From positions 186,001-250,000 of the forward strand of contig JAQUTL010000001.1 in NCBI GenBank assembly GCA_028709805.1: a stretch of 64,000 bases of DNA. Direction: 5' to 3'. Origin of the DNA: Victivallaceae bacterium. Its GTDB lineage: Bacteria; Verrucomicrobiota; Lentisphaeria; Victivallales; Victivallaceae. Each line of letters opens with the position of its first letter. Position 1 is the first letter of the stretch. A program made the translations under genes and the position numbers. Of this stretch, positions 54,012 to 63,220 are shown one piece after another. The notes beneath the pieces were generated by a model. The model did no database searches and was not told the origin of the DNA. It saw only the letters and a program-made list of their open reading frames with translations.

Positions 54012-54392
54012 ATGCTGGTTCGCAGTACTTTGATTTCGGCTTCCATCATAGGGAGCTGCACGCATGCGCTGGTCAATTGCAATCTGGCGACTAATGCCGC
54101 GAACCTTGCCGAATTCATGGCGGCGGAAAACGTTTCTCTGGAAACCGTCTGGAATGCGCAACCCGGCAAAAATATGGAATTGACGCTGGACAGCAAGGCG
54201 ATTGCGGAACTGTTTTTGCCCGCCGATCTGGACAAGCTGCGGGTTAAGCCCGGCGAACTGGAAAAGCTGATGGAATCGCCGTCGCAGACCAACCGGATAC
54301 GGTTGTACGCAATGGTCTCCGCCTTGACCGATGCCCAAATCACCCCGGTGTTTACCGCCTTGAGAGCCATGAAGCAAAACCGCCGCGACTAA
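54012..54392 (+). CDS. Small protein of unknown function
   Basis: 126 residues. Possible signal peptide or lipobox (STLISASIIGSC), then a helical polar protein (NLAEFMAAENVSLETVW, DLDKLRVKPGELEKLM). No ribosome site before the ATG and no family recognised. It could be secreted. GC-rich like the chromosome, unlike the AT-rich restriction genes that follow. Confidence 0.4.
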   Translation: MLVRSTLISASIIGSCTHALVNCNLATNAANLAEFMAAENVSLETVWNAQPGKNMELTLDSKAIAELFLPADLDKLRVKPGELEKLMESPSQTNRIRLYAMVSALTDAQITPVFTALRAMKQNRRD

Positions 54393-54453
54393 ATTTGAAA
54401 AAAAATTCCCGGTTTGTTTCACAACTTGTCGGGGATTTTTCCTTAAAGACAAC

Positions 54454-54481
54454 TTGATTTTTGATATTTGAGGCATATATT
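54454..54481 (+). promoter_or_regulatory. Promoter of the restriction-modification operon
   Basis: TTGATT (54454-54459), 16 bases, TATATT (54476-54481); leader of about 43 bases, no hairpin seen. Confidence 0.6.
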
Positions 54482-54530
54482 GGTACAAGAGCGGTGTTAA
54501 TGGTTTTTCCGCTTTTACAGAAGGTGAATT

Positions 54531-55430
54531 ATGAACCGCAATCGTGATAAATTGAGCAGAGAAGAATTTTGCAATGCCTTGTTTGAAGGGGATTGCCTGG
54601 ATATTATGGAACATCTTCCTGACGGTTGCGTTGATATGGTTTTGTGTGATTTGCCTTATGGAACAACTCAAAATCAATGGGATTCTGTTATTCCCTTGGA
54701 TAAATTATGGCCTCTTTATCACCGTGTAGTCAAACGTAATGGGGCAATCGTCTTAACTTCTCAAGGCATTTTTACTGCGAAGCTAATTATTAGCAATGAA
54801 AGTGAATTTAAGTACAAGATCATCTGGGAAAAATCCAAGCCAACGAATTTTCTCAATTCCAAAAAACAGCCATTGAGAAAACATGAGGATATTTGTGTTT
54901 TTTATCGGCAACAGCCGACATACAATCCTCAAATGAGTGTCGGGAAGCCTTATTCTAAGGGTGTCCGCAAAAGCCAATTGACCGGAAGTTATGGGGATTT
55001 TAAGCCGGTTTTGGTTCAAAATGATTCAGGAATGCGCTATCCTACAGATATTGTTCAATTTAAGACTCCGGAAAGCGAACTTGGCGGGCATGTATGGCAC
55101 CCAACGCAGAAGCCGGTTGAATTGGGGCGATATTTAATTCGGACATTTACTAATCCCGGGGATATTGTTTTGGACAATACATTTGGATCGGGAAGTTTTT
55201 TGGTGGCTGCTCTTATGGAAAATCGTAATTTTATTGGTATTGAAAAGAATCAGGATGCACGGCTTTTTAAAGATAAATATATTGACTTATTGAGCGTAGC
55301 CAAGGAACGTATACGTGAGATCTATTATGATTTTACATGTAGGGTTATGTTTTCTTCGAATATATCACGAACCGGCGTTTTGAAGGAATTTTTAGATGAT
55401 GACATTAAAACGACAAAAGCTACAATATAA
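54531..55430 (+). CDS. Site-specific DNA methyltransferase (beta class)
   Basis: 299 residues. Catalytic motif IV DLPY at 40-43 precedes the AdoMet motif (HPTQKPVELGRYLIRTFTNPGDIVLDNTFGSG, about 195-230), the order of beta-class N6-adenine or N4-cytosine enzymes. AT-rich and poor in the host's codons, so recently acquired. It protects DNA for the Type IIG enzyme encoded next (35-base overlap). AAGGTG precedes the ATG. Confidence 0.9.
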   Translation: MNRNRDKLSREEFCNALFEGDCLDIMEHLPDGCVDMVLCDLPYGTTQNQWDSVIPLDKLWPLYHRVVKRNGAIVLTSQGIFTAKLIISNESEFKYKIIWEKSKPTNFLNSKKQPLRKHEDICVFYRQQPTYNPQMSVGKPYSKGVRKSQLTGSYGDFKPVLVQNDSGMRYPTDIVQFKTPESELGGHVWHPTQKPVELGRYLIRTFTNPGDIVLDNTFGSGSFLVAALMENRNFIGIEKNQDARLFKDKYIDLLSVAKERIREIYYDFTCRVMFSSNISRTGVLKEFLDDDIKTTKATI

Positions 55431-58176
55431 TGAGCGGTCGTGGGCTATTGATTTAATCTCTGCAATTAATAAAAACGTATCTTCTTCCAGCATTCAGCGA
55501 GCGGGCGGAGAGTTTTCTTTGGGAGGGAGCGGGCAAACGCTTTTTCCTGATGTGATTTTATTCGGAAGTTCTTCCAATGGAAGCATTCTGCAGGGCTGGG
55601 AACTTAAAATGCCAGATACAGCCATTGATGATCATGAATTGCTGAAGAACGCAGAGGAGAAAGCCCGCCGCCTCGGGTTAAACAGCTTTTTAGTGTGGAA
55701 TGCGGTTGATGCTGATTTGTATATTCAAAATGAGTATGGGGCGTTTACCTTCTCTGAACGCTTACATGAAAATAAGGGCATTTCTTCCCGTTCTGATGTG
55801 GAAAACAGGCGTGATTTGTGGGACGAAGCCCTGCATATTATTTTAGGAAAACTTAATAATTTTTTTACTGGCGGTATTATCTCTGGGGTTTCCGCAGAAC
55901 GTCTTTTCGGAGATAACAATTTTATCGAAAATATTTTGCAATGCCAAGCAAAGGTTAAACAATATATTGAAAATGCGGCACAGAAAGACAATCGGCTAAA
56001 AGCCAGGATTGAGACTTGGTGGAGATATGTCAAAGAGTCTTATCCGGATGAAAAACCTTATTCTCCCTTGGCATATTCCATTTTGTTACGTTGGATAAAC
56101 CGATTTGTTTTTGCAAATATATTAAAGGTTTACAATCAAAAGGATGTCCCTAGCACCTTAAAACATGGAATATCTGTAAAAGAGTGTATTGCCCTTTTTA
56201 CGCAGTTTTCAAAATCAAAAAATGTTTGCAATTTCTTTCAACCTACAGAGTTTGATGAGCTTATTCCGCCTGAAGAGTGGGAAATTTTATTATCCTTCAA
56301 TGAATTCTTGAATAGTATTGAGTTTTCAAAAATAAGTCCCGCAATATTAACAAATATTTTGCACGCGACTACGTTATCTTCAATCAAAAACGCGGCTGGA
56401 CTTTTTGTAACGCCAGAAGCATTGGCCTTTTTATTGGTATATCTTGCACTGAAGGATAAAACAGAAAATTCGATAGACCCATTCTGTGGGACAGGAACGA
56501 TTTTAAATGCCATGTTGGCAGTAAAAACCGACGATAATATTCCTGGGACGGCAGTTCTCAAAACGACATGGGGAAGCGATAAATTTGCTTTTCCTATTCA
56601 AATCGCAGCAATGGCCGTTTTTTCGCCTCAAAATGTTGGAAGGCTTATGCGGATTTTTACATTTGATGCATTGAATTTGGCACCGGGAGAGAAAATTAGA
56701 TTTATCGACCCCGCAACGGGACAAGAAAAGCTTATTGCGTTGCCATTGTTTGCGTCGATTATTTCAAATCTTCCTTTTATCAATTTTGAGCAAATAGAAG
56801 AACTTAATAAGCTCGTTTGGGATAGAATCACCGATTTTTATAAAAAATATGGCATAAGGAAAACCTTCCAGCTTTCTCGGCGGAGTGATTTTTACTCTTA
56901 TATCCCTTTTATTCTGTATGATTTGTTGATGCCCAATGGAACGTTGGGCATAATTACGTCAAATGCTTGGCTATCATCTGATTGGGGCGCTGGCTTTAGA
57001 CAATTGCTTCGTTCTTTCTATAATATCAATTATGTCGTAACATCGGCCAAAGGACGTTGGTTTAGTAGCGCAGATGTCGTTACAACAATTCTTGTTTGTT
57101 CTAAGAAATCACCTAATGGGAGTTGTGTAGACAATAGAACTGTTTTTGTTTCTACAAACCAATCCATAGATGACGACAACTTTTCACCTGATGAAATAGC
57201 TACATCTATTCTGGCAGAGGACGCAAATGATCGAAACGTTTCTTTGCACACGTGGGATTACTCGCAAATAGAGATGGTTGAAAATTTGAGGTTGGGGTGG
57301 ACTTCTTTGTTTGCTGATTTGTCTTGGCTATTTGAAAACCAAGATAAATTTATCCCATTGAACAAAATTTGTAATATAACCAGAGGAGAACGCCGTGGAT
57401 GGGATCCTATGTTTATTCTGCCTCAAGATGATGACAAGAATATCGATAGAAGATTCTTAATCCCCCACCTGAAAAATATCAATGGATACTATAACCTGAC
57501 GATAGACGCTGCCGATTCTTGGGCCTTTGTTTGTGATTTAACACCTGCGGAGCTTGAACTGGAGAATAATATTTCGGCAAAAAAGTGGATTGATTCTTTC
57601 AAGGTAAAATCAAATGGAAAAGGAAAGCCATTAACTGAATCGCTGAAAATATCCAAAGGAGAATGGTATCAATTCAAGGTTAAGCCTTATGCTGATTTTG
57701 TATTGCCGTTGAATCCGGATACACGGATTTATGCCGTTCGAGCATTACAAAAAATGGTTTTAAATCAACGTCTTGTTTGCGTTACTCTTAAAGAGAAATA
57801 TGAGGCTTCAGATATTGCATTTTTTCATGCATTGCTTAATTCGACCCTGTCAATGCTGATGATTGAGTTGCTGGGCTTCGGACGAGGTCTTGGTGTTTTA
57901 GATATTACGCCAACTAAAATTCAAACAGGTTTCCTGTGGCCTTCCCCGGATTTATTCGATCAGCATTCCCGGAAAATAGTCGTGCAAGCATTCGCTCCGT
58001 TACTTGCTCGGCAAGCTATGACCGTTCCCGATGAATTAAGGCAATTTGACCGGCAGGAGTTGGATAAAGCAATTCTTAATGCAATGGGGATTGATTATAA
58101 AAAATACCGCCCGATTATTTGTAAAGCACTGAAGACTTTATATGATATTAGAAAATCCGTCATAAGGGAAAGGTGA
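55396..58176 (+). CDS. Type IIG restriction enzyme: nuclease and methyltransferase in one chain
   Basis: 926 residues. N-terminal nuclease with a PD-(D/E)XK triad: Asp52 in FPDVILF, Glu69 and Lys71 in WELKMP. The methylase core has motif I DPFCGTGT (Asp361) and motif IV NLPF (Asn458). The last third, with RGERRGWDP and ISKGEWYQFKVKPY, should be the target-recognition domain. Cleaves and methylates one strand; the separate methylase upstream modifies the other, as in Eco57I-like systems. AT-rich. It ends 13 bases before tRNA-Leu. Confidence 0.88.
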   Translation: MMTLKRQKLQYNERSWAIDLISAINKNVSSSSIQRAGGEFSLGGSGQTLFPDVILFGSSSNGSILQGWELKMPDTAIDDHELLKNAEEKARRLGLNSFLVWNAVDADLYIQNEYGAFTFSERLHENKGISSRSDVENRRDLWDEALHIILGKLNNFFTGGIISGVSAERLFGDNNFIENILQCQAKVKQYIENAAQKDNRLKARIETWWRYVKESYPDEKPYSPLAYSILLRWINRFVFANILKVYNQKDVPSTLKHGISVKECIALFTQFSKSKNVCNFFQPTEFDELIPPEEWEILLSFNEFLNSIEFSKISPAILTNILHATTLSSIKNAAGLFVTPEALAFLLVYLALKDKTENSIDPFCGTGTILNAMLAVKTDDNIPGTAVLKTTWGSDKFAFPIQIAAMAVFSPQNVGRLMRIFTFDALNLAPGEKIRFIDPATGQEKLIALPLFASIISNLPFINFEQIEELNKLVWDRITDFYKKYGIRKTFQLSRRSDFYSYIPFILYDLLMPNGTLGIITSNAWLSSDWGAGFRQLLRSFYNINYVVTSAKGRWFSSADVVTTILVCSKKSPNGSCVDNRTVFVSTNQSIDDDNFSPDEIATSILAEDANDRNVSLHTWDYSQIEMVENLRLGWTSLFADLSWLFENQDKFIPLNKICNITRGERRGWDPMFILPQDDDKNIDRRFLIPHLKNINGYYNLTIDAADSWAFVCDLTPAELELENNISAKKWIDSFKVKSNGKGKPLTESLKISKGEWYQFKVKPYADFVLPLNPDTRIYAVRALQKMVLNQRLVCVTLKEKYEASDIAFFHALLNSTLSMLMIELLGFGRGLGVLDITPTKIQTGFLWPSPDLFDQHSRKIVVQAFAPLLARQAMTVPDELRQFDRQELDKAILNAMGIDYKKYRPIICKALKTLYDIRKSVIRER

Positions 58177-58189
58177 TTGGAGTACTGCT

Positions 58190-58274
58190 GCGCGGCTGGT
58201 GAAATTGGCAGACACGCAAGACTTAGGATCTTGTATCGAAAGATGTGCGGGTTCGACTCCCGCGCCGCGCACCA
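58190..58274 (+). tRNA. tRNA-Leu (anticodon TAG)
   Basis: 85 bases. Acceptor GCGCGGC pairs with GCCGCGC; anticodon stem CAAGA/TCTTG with loop CTTAGGA, anticodon TAG; long variable arm typical of leucine tRNA; T arm GCGGG-TTCGACT-CCCGC; CCA encoded at 58272-58274. Confidence 0.95.
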
Positions 58275-58374
58275 TTTTTACACCCGGAAATGGCTTTCTG
58301 AGTACCGCAGAGTACCATTTGAAAATTTACCGGAAAAGGTCATTAATTTATTTTTAGCTCCAGACGATACCAAA

Positions 58375-58635
58375 ATCAAGGAGCTGAAAAATATGACCAC
58401 GATTGCGCCGAACCATGAATTTTCCTTCAAACGATATGCTTATAATCCAGTAGAACAGATTTGGCAATGGCTGAAACCACGTGTTTGCGGACGTCCCAAA
58501 GCAATGAATGGAGGATGCAGCGAAATCGTTTCTTGTATCCGCAAAATCAGTAACGCATGGACTTTGGGGCGGCTGGCTACAAGTCAAAAGATCGGCATCG
58601 GTATATGGCAAGATTTATTGTTCTATTGTTTATGA
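58375..58635 (+). pseudogene. IS630-family transposase C-terminal fragment
   Basis: Reads ...KRYAYNPVEQIWQWLKPRV..., the conserved DDE end of IS630 transposases, without the first two thirds. The surrounding frame runs back through tRNA-Leu and is therefore not a gene. Confidence 0.7.
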
Positions 58636-58697
58636 CGATATGCTTAATAACAAAATTTTTAATTTTTGATTCATTTCAATCCTTTTCCCATGATTAA

Positions 58698-59225
58698 TCA
58701 TGCTCTATATTTGATCACTCTGGCCGGGACTCCTCCGATAATTGCAAAGGGGGGAACATCATGCGTGACGACGGCTCCCGCTCCAATAACCGCTCCATCA
58801 TTAATAATCACTCCCGGCATGATCGTCACGCGGGAACCAATCCAAACATCACTTCCAATCCTTACCGGCTTGTCAATTCCGCCCTGTTCTTGAATCAGTT
58901 TTGAGCGTTCCATATAACGGTGGGTGTGGGTATAGATGATCAATTCTTGCCCGATTAGTGTATTATTGCCAATGGACACCTCGGCATTGGCATTGCCGAT
59001 CACCGAATCAGCTCCAATTCCGGAGTAATCGCCGATACTGATATTCAGTCCTTTTCCAAAATACACGCCACGCTGGATATTCACATGCCGCCCGCAATGC
59101 AGGAAGAAATGCCGACACAAAAATATGCGGAATTTTACAGTGAAACAACGATGGTCGTTGTATGACGGCAACCAGCGGGCAAAAACATAATACAGGAACA
59201 GAAAAATTTTTTGCTTAAATTTCAT
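58698..59225 (-). CDS. Hexapeptide-repeat acyltransferase (WcaF/maltose acetyltransferase-like)
   Basis: 175 residues. An N-terminal hydrophobic part (KIFLFLYYVFARWLP) and then a left-handed beta-helix with hexapeptide turns (IGDYSGIGADSVIGN, VSIGNNTLIGQ, VRIGSDVWIGSRVTI, VIGAGAVVTHDVPP) and the THTH histidine pair of the active site. Likely O-acetylates a polysaccharide sugar. AAGG precedes the ATG at 59225, so the longer frame from 59279 is rejected. Isolated: no glycan cluster nearby. Confidence 0.85.
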   Translation of the reverse strand: MKFKQKIFLFLYYVFARWLPSYNDHRCFTVKFRIFLCRHFFLHCGRHVNIQRGVYFGKGLNISIGDYSGIGADSVIGNANAEVSIGNNTLIGQELIIYTHTHRYMERSKLIQEQGGIDKPVRIGSDVWIGSRVTIMPGVIINDGAVIGAGAVVTHDVPPFAIIGGVPARVIKYRA

Positions 59226-59544
59226 TTTACCTTGACCATTGGTTCGGGAGAGGAGTCCATTATCTTTATTGCACCCCAAAAAACTTCTCCATGCTTGGAT
59301 TCAAGTATTAACAGCGCATAAGAATCCGGCGCGAAGTCAGAAACGTGTATCGATGCCGTATATTTCCGATTTTGCAAATCATCCAACCAACCTTTCGCAA
59401 TGCGCCGCTTATTTTATTGAGCAATTTTCGTTCATATCGCGAATATACGAAAAGATATACATTAAATATGCTATCCTTTCGCCCCCCGACTTCAAACTCC
59501 AGGCTACGTAACAATTTTTCTGTAAAAATCCCGAATCATCGTCA

Positions 59545-60691
59545 TCAACCTACGATACAAACCTTGTCCTCCGCCAACCAAGTTTCATCCAGTTCGATCA
59601 GAAGAGCCGAAGCAATTCTGAGCAATGATTCCCGGTTTGGAAATACTCTAATACATCTGGTTCGTTTTTTCAACTCCTTGTTTTGAAATTCCACCATATT
59701 TGTCGTGCGGAGTTTGCGCCTCGCATTCAGCGACTGGGCAGCGGTGAACACGGTAAAGCCTTCCGGAAGCTCGTTTTCAAGCCATTGGGCAAGATCGGAA
59801 GATTTATCTTTGTATTTGTCAATGGTTCGCTTGAGCAGAGACTTGGCCTCTTCTTTGGACGGCATGTTGAAGATGTTTCGGATGTCATCGTGAACCTCAC
59901 CTTGCCGGGATTTCTTCGGCACATGCGCAGAAGCGTTTTGCTGCAAATGAAACTGACAGCGCTGCCAGGGAACCGAGGGAAAAACGCTCTTTCGAGCATT
60001 CTTCAAGCCGGGATGATTGTCGCTGGTGATCATCTCAAGACCATGAAGTCCACGCTCAACCAGCGACTCAAGAAAGTGCCGCCAATGGATCTCGGCTTCC
60101 GACATTTCCACACTCACACCGAGCACCCTCCGATGTCCGTCTCCCATAATTCCATAAGCAATCAGAAGCGCAGAATCAACTACATTCCCATCAGTTCGAA
60201 CTTTCTCATATCTAGCATCAAGCAACATATACTCAACCGGATCTTTCAACTGTCGCTTCCGCCACTTTTCAAACTCGCAATCCAGCATTTGCGCCGCACG
60301 ACTGACCTGCATCGCCGTCACCTCCAACCCGCAGGTTTTCTCCAGAATATCCCGCACTTCCCGGGTGGCGACGCCATGAATATACATTTCCGCTATTGCT
60401 ATGCGAAGCGCACGTTCACTTCGCATCCCCCGTTCCAGACACGATGGATAAAAATCGGTATTCCGGGTTTGCGGGATGCTCAAATTAAGTTCGCCGTTCA
60501 GTGTTTGAATCGTGCGAGGTTTGTATCCGTTGGCATGATCTATGCGTTCGCTGATACGACTCCGCGTGAAGATACCTTTCACGCTCAATCTTCATTGCAA
60601 GATTGAAAATATTTTGCATCATTTCCGGCACTCCATCGAATCCTTTTTCCAAAATCAGTTGCAAAAGTTCCGGTTCCATGCTACATTTCAT
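59545..60691 (-). pseudogene. IS256 transposase, frameshifted
   Basis: The N-terminal part (from ATG 60691, MEPELLQLILEKGFDGVPEMM) and the rest (59545-60588, with DARYEKVR, SDNHPGL and the Glu in TTNMVEFQNKELKKRT) lie in different frames, meeting near 60535-60550. IS256 transposases are single-frame, so this copy should be inactive. Confidence 0.85.
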
Positions 60692-60807
60692 TTTGATAAG
60701 TCCTTTCGTTGTGTTGTCATTTTCCGCGAAGTCAATGACATTCGGAGAACTTATCACACTTTTTTCGCAATTTCCACCGAGTTACACACAGTTCGCGCTC
60801 CGACTCC

Positions 60808-60835
60808 GACGAGTTGGGTTACCCATTCTCGTCGG
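60808..60835. other. Hairpin near the right IS256 end
   Basis: CGACGAG and CTCGTCG arms around a 14-base loop, just inside the right inverted repeat. Confidence 0.4.
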
Positions 60836-61074
60836 GGCGCGCCCTATGCCTAACTCTGGCTTGGCGTTCAATATGATTTTACAGAAAATTCGTTACACTC
60901 CCTTATCTTTCGTTCAGCAAGCCCTATAATACATTGTTTTTGTTGCGACATTTCTGCTATATAATTGCTATACAATTCGCACCTCAAACAGTAGCAAAAT
61001 AGTGAAAGCGGGAGAAAATAGCGCTCTTGAAAAATAACCGAGGTGTAATTTCATGGTTCTTATGTATTTATGAT

Positions 61075-61148
61075 TGGTGCTCCGGGATGATCTACCTCCT
61101 GACCAGCTGCTTAGAAGGCAGTTGCTCTATCCACTGAGCTACCGGAGC
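61075..61148 (-). tRNA. tRNA-Arg-like gene (anticodon TCT) with degenerate T arm
   Basis: 74 bases including an encoded CCA. Acceptor GCTCCGG/CCGGAGC, D arm and anticodon arm (loop CTTCTAA) are good. The T arm is not: the loop is five bases (TAGAT) without TTCGA, and one stem pair is mismatched. It is either a decayed copy or a gene whose 3' half was altered by insertion events. Confidence 0.55.
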
Positions 61149-61315
61149 ATCATTGCAATAATATAGCACGGATCAGGTGGAAAGGCAACGTCCGGCACGT
61201 GTTTTCCGCGTCTCCCTCTACAACTGATATGCCGCGCGATTTGCCCGAAATATAGACATGGAATAATTGTTGTCGCTCCTTGTCATCATCCGGAAAATCG
61301 GCGAGAACACCCGGT

Positions 61316-61564
61316 CTATGTGTATATCGGAACAGGAATGCGCATTTTCTTCAGCCGTCGGCCGCATTGCGGACAGTGCTTCGGCATCTCATCCACCAGT
61401 TCAAATTCGGACTTCACACCTCCTGACGCAGTGTACGCCACCTCAAAATCAGGATTTTTCAACTCTACCATGCGCTCGTAGCCGCATCCGGCACAGCTGA
61501 GATGGTAAACTTTCATCTCCACCTTATTGAAGCCAGGCACCCGAAAGTTAAAAAATTTTTTCAC
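61316..61564 (-). CDS. 82-residue double zinc-ribbon protein, copy 2
   Basis: GTG start at 61564 with AGGAG 8 bases upstream. Cys24/27 and Cys64/67, same length and same start codon as copy 1 at 49 kb, about 65% identical without gaps. It follows a membrane-protein gene by 37 bases, so the pair may be co-transcribed. Function unknown; two CxxC pairs suggest zinc binding. Confidence 0.68.
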   Translation of the reverse strand: MKKFFNFRVPGFNKVEMKVYHLSCAGCGYERMVELKNPDFEVAYTASGGVKSEFELVDEMPKHCPQCGRRLKKMRIPVPIYT

Positions 61565-61601
61565 GACCACTACTCCTTTTCCTGCATGAACAAATCTATC
61601 A

Positions 61602-62030
61602 TCAGCGACAATTTGTCCGGCCATACGGTTTTGCCACCGCCATGCCGGCCGAAAGCCGCAACCCCGCCGCCGCCGCAAACGCCGGCAGCAGCACCGCAGC
61701 GGCCGACAGCACGAAAAAACCAGGAATCGCCGACTGTTTTGACAGCACGCCCAACGTAAACTCCGGTATTGCAAAGATAATCCCGGCAGAAACGCCGATC
61801 TTTGCAAGAATTTCAGCCAGATCGGCAGAGAACCGCACCGGCAGAGCCAACCGCCGCCGCTGTGCCTCCGCGTCGGACGGAATCGTTTTTAAGTGCGTCT
61901 TCAACCGCATCGCCCGAAATGCGCCATCCAGCAATACGGCGTAGACCGCGACCGCATCAATCACCAACCCAACGGCCGCGGCCGGCGCCAGCATCCCGTT
62001 TGCTCCGATCATTTCCCAAATCTCCTTCAT
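61602..62030 (-). CDS. Small membrane protein
   Basis: 142 residues with about four hydrophobic segments (AAAVGLVIDAVAVYAVLLDG, ILAKIGVSAGIIFAIP, FFVLSAAAVLLPAFAAAAG) and a basic loop (RAMRLKTHLK). No family recognised. GGGAGAG lies upstream of the ATG. Companion of the zinc-ribbon gene behind it. Confidence 0.55.
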   Translation of the reverse strand: MKEIWEMIGANGMLAPAAAVGLVIDAVAVYAVLLDGAFRAMRLKTHLKTIPSDAEAQRRRLALPVRFSADLAEILAKIGVSAGIIFAIPEFTLGVLSKQSAIPGFFVLSAAAVLLPAFAAAAGLRLSAGMAVAKPYGRTNCR

Positions 62031-62141
62031 CTTCGTCTCTCTCCCGCCTTAGATATTTTGATCTGACCGGCACGACGCGCCGGTTGTTTGATCATAATGT
62101 AAAGCGGGAGGTATGACAAAAAGTGTCCTACCCAATACAGG

Positions 62142-63128
62142 TCAACAGTTGCTCTCCATAATATTTCTTCCGGCTTCGGCGATCTTCTTTCTCAACGACT
62201 TGAGGTCCAACACCTGAATGCGCCCGGCTTCCGCGAGTATCCAGCGGATCACCTCATGCTCAATCGCCGGATTCAGGTTTACGATCAGTGAATCGTCCGC
62301 CTGCCGCCCGATCCTGGACTTAAACACCTTCTGCTGTTCATATATATATAAGGCGATTGAAGCATCACAATGCAGTTTGATGCCGGAGACTTTTTCATAG
62401 TTGAACAACCCTTTTTTCCGAGTGTCCTCCAAAAGTTTTTTGTCCGGTTCGAAACAGTCGCCGCCGTTGTGCAGACCGACGATTCGTTGGACGGCGTAGA
62501 GTCGGACATCCTTCGTGCCGTATTTATAGCCCTTGGCATACCACGCCCCCTTGTGAAACGCGATCAGGTGCGGCTCGAACTTATGTTCGGAGACTTCGCC
62601 TTTGGGATTTTTATAGGTGAGTATGACCATCTGCTGTCGACGCCATGCCTCAAAAAGTTTTTCAAACGTCGCAGGATCAATGCTTGCCTTGATGCCGGAG
62701 GCGCACAGAATAGTGTCGATCATCGCGGAGTCGAAGAAGTCGGAGCACTCGTTGGCCAGTGTTATGGAAATGGCATCGTCCACGCTCTTTTTCACCGGGT
62801 CGGGCAGAATGTCCGCCGCCAGCCGGGTTCCGAGTACGGCCATACTCACAAAGTCATCCTCAAAAACCGGGCAGTCTAAATTCCACGAAGGGTCGCTCAG
62901 ATAATACCCGCAGCTGTGCGGATCGTATTCCAGCGGAGCTTTATGCACTTCCACCAGCTCCCGGATATCCCGTGCGACGGTCCGTGCGCTGCATCCGAAC
63001 GGCTGACCGTCTTCGTCCTCGAACATGCAAAGTTTTTTTGCAAACGTTTCCGCCGTCGGATAGTTGTTCTTTTTCAGCTCGGAGATAAACTTCAGCTTGC
63101 GCATCCACTGTTCACTTTTCTTGTCCAT
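62142..63128 (-). CDS. WYL-domain transcriptional regulator
   Basis: 328 residues. N-terminal winged helix (ISELKKNNYPTAETFAKKL...SARTVARDIREL), then a WYL domain (FEPHLIAFHKGAWYAKGYKYG...RLYAVQRI) and a C-terminal dimer region. WYL regulators sense nucleic-acid-like ligands and often silence defence islands; a BrxR-like role here is possible but no target is proven. Promoter and a palindrome lie directly upstream. Confidence 0.87.
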   Translation of the reverse strand: MDKKSEQWMRKLKFISELKKNNYPTAETFAKKLCMFEDEDGQPFGCSARTVARDIRELVEVHKAPLEYDPHSCGYYLSDPSWNLDCPVFEDDFVSMAVLGTRLAADILPDPVKKSVDDAISITLANECSDFFDSAMIDTILCASGIKASIDPATFEKLFEAWRRQQMVILTYKNPKGEVSEHKFEPHLIAFHKGAWYAKGYKYGTKDVRLYAVQRIVGLHNGGDCFEPDKKLLEDTRKKGLFNYEKVSGIKLHCDASIALYIYEQQKVFKSRIGRQADDSLIVNLNPAIEHEVIRWILAEAGRIQVLDLKSLRKKIAEAGRNIMESNC

Positions 63129-63170
63129 AACAGAAAAAGCTCCGAGTCAATGACAGTTTTATTCCGACAG

Positions 63171-63198
63171 AATATATCATGTTGCGGCGGAAAGACAA
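63171..63198 (-). promoter_or_regulatory. Promoter of the WYL regulator
   Basis: On the minus strand TTGTCT (63193-63198), 16 bases, TATATT (63171-63176); leader of about 36 bases. Confidence 0.6.
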
Positions 63199-63204
63199 TC
63201 ACTC

Positions 63205-63220
63205 CGACAAGAAATTGTCG
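63205..63220. promoter_or_regulatory. Candidate operator next to the WYL promoter
   Basis: Palindrome CGACAAGAAATTGTCG, 6-bp perfect arms, six bases upstream of the -35. A half-site GACAAT also lies over the -35 (63194-63199). Confidence 0.5.

Larger units (their letters stand above)
59502..60902. mobile_element. IS256-family insertion sequence
   Basis: About 1.4 kb bounded by imperfect inverted repeats, GTAACAATTTTTCTGTAAAA at 59508 and its partner with GTAACGAATTTTCTGTAAAA read on the minus strand ending at 60896; the outermost GG..-type bases extend a few positions further. It contains a frameshifted transposase. Flanking bases show no obvious target duplication. Confidence 0.75.

Noticed and set aside
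54006-54677. Minus-strand frame of 223 codons
   Set aside because: Antisense to the 54012-54392 frame and to the start of the methyltransferase; no ribosome site or family.
58177-58374. Plus-strand frame through tRNA-Leu
   Set aside because: It reads across the tRNA; only the later part matches IS630.
59493-60911. Target-site duplication of the IS256 copy
   Set aside because: The 8-9 bases on either side do not match.
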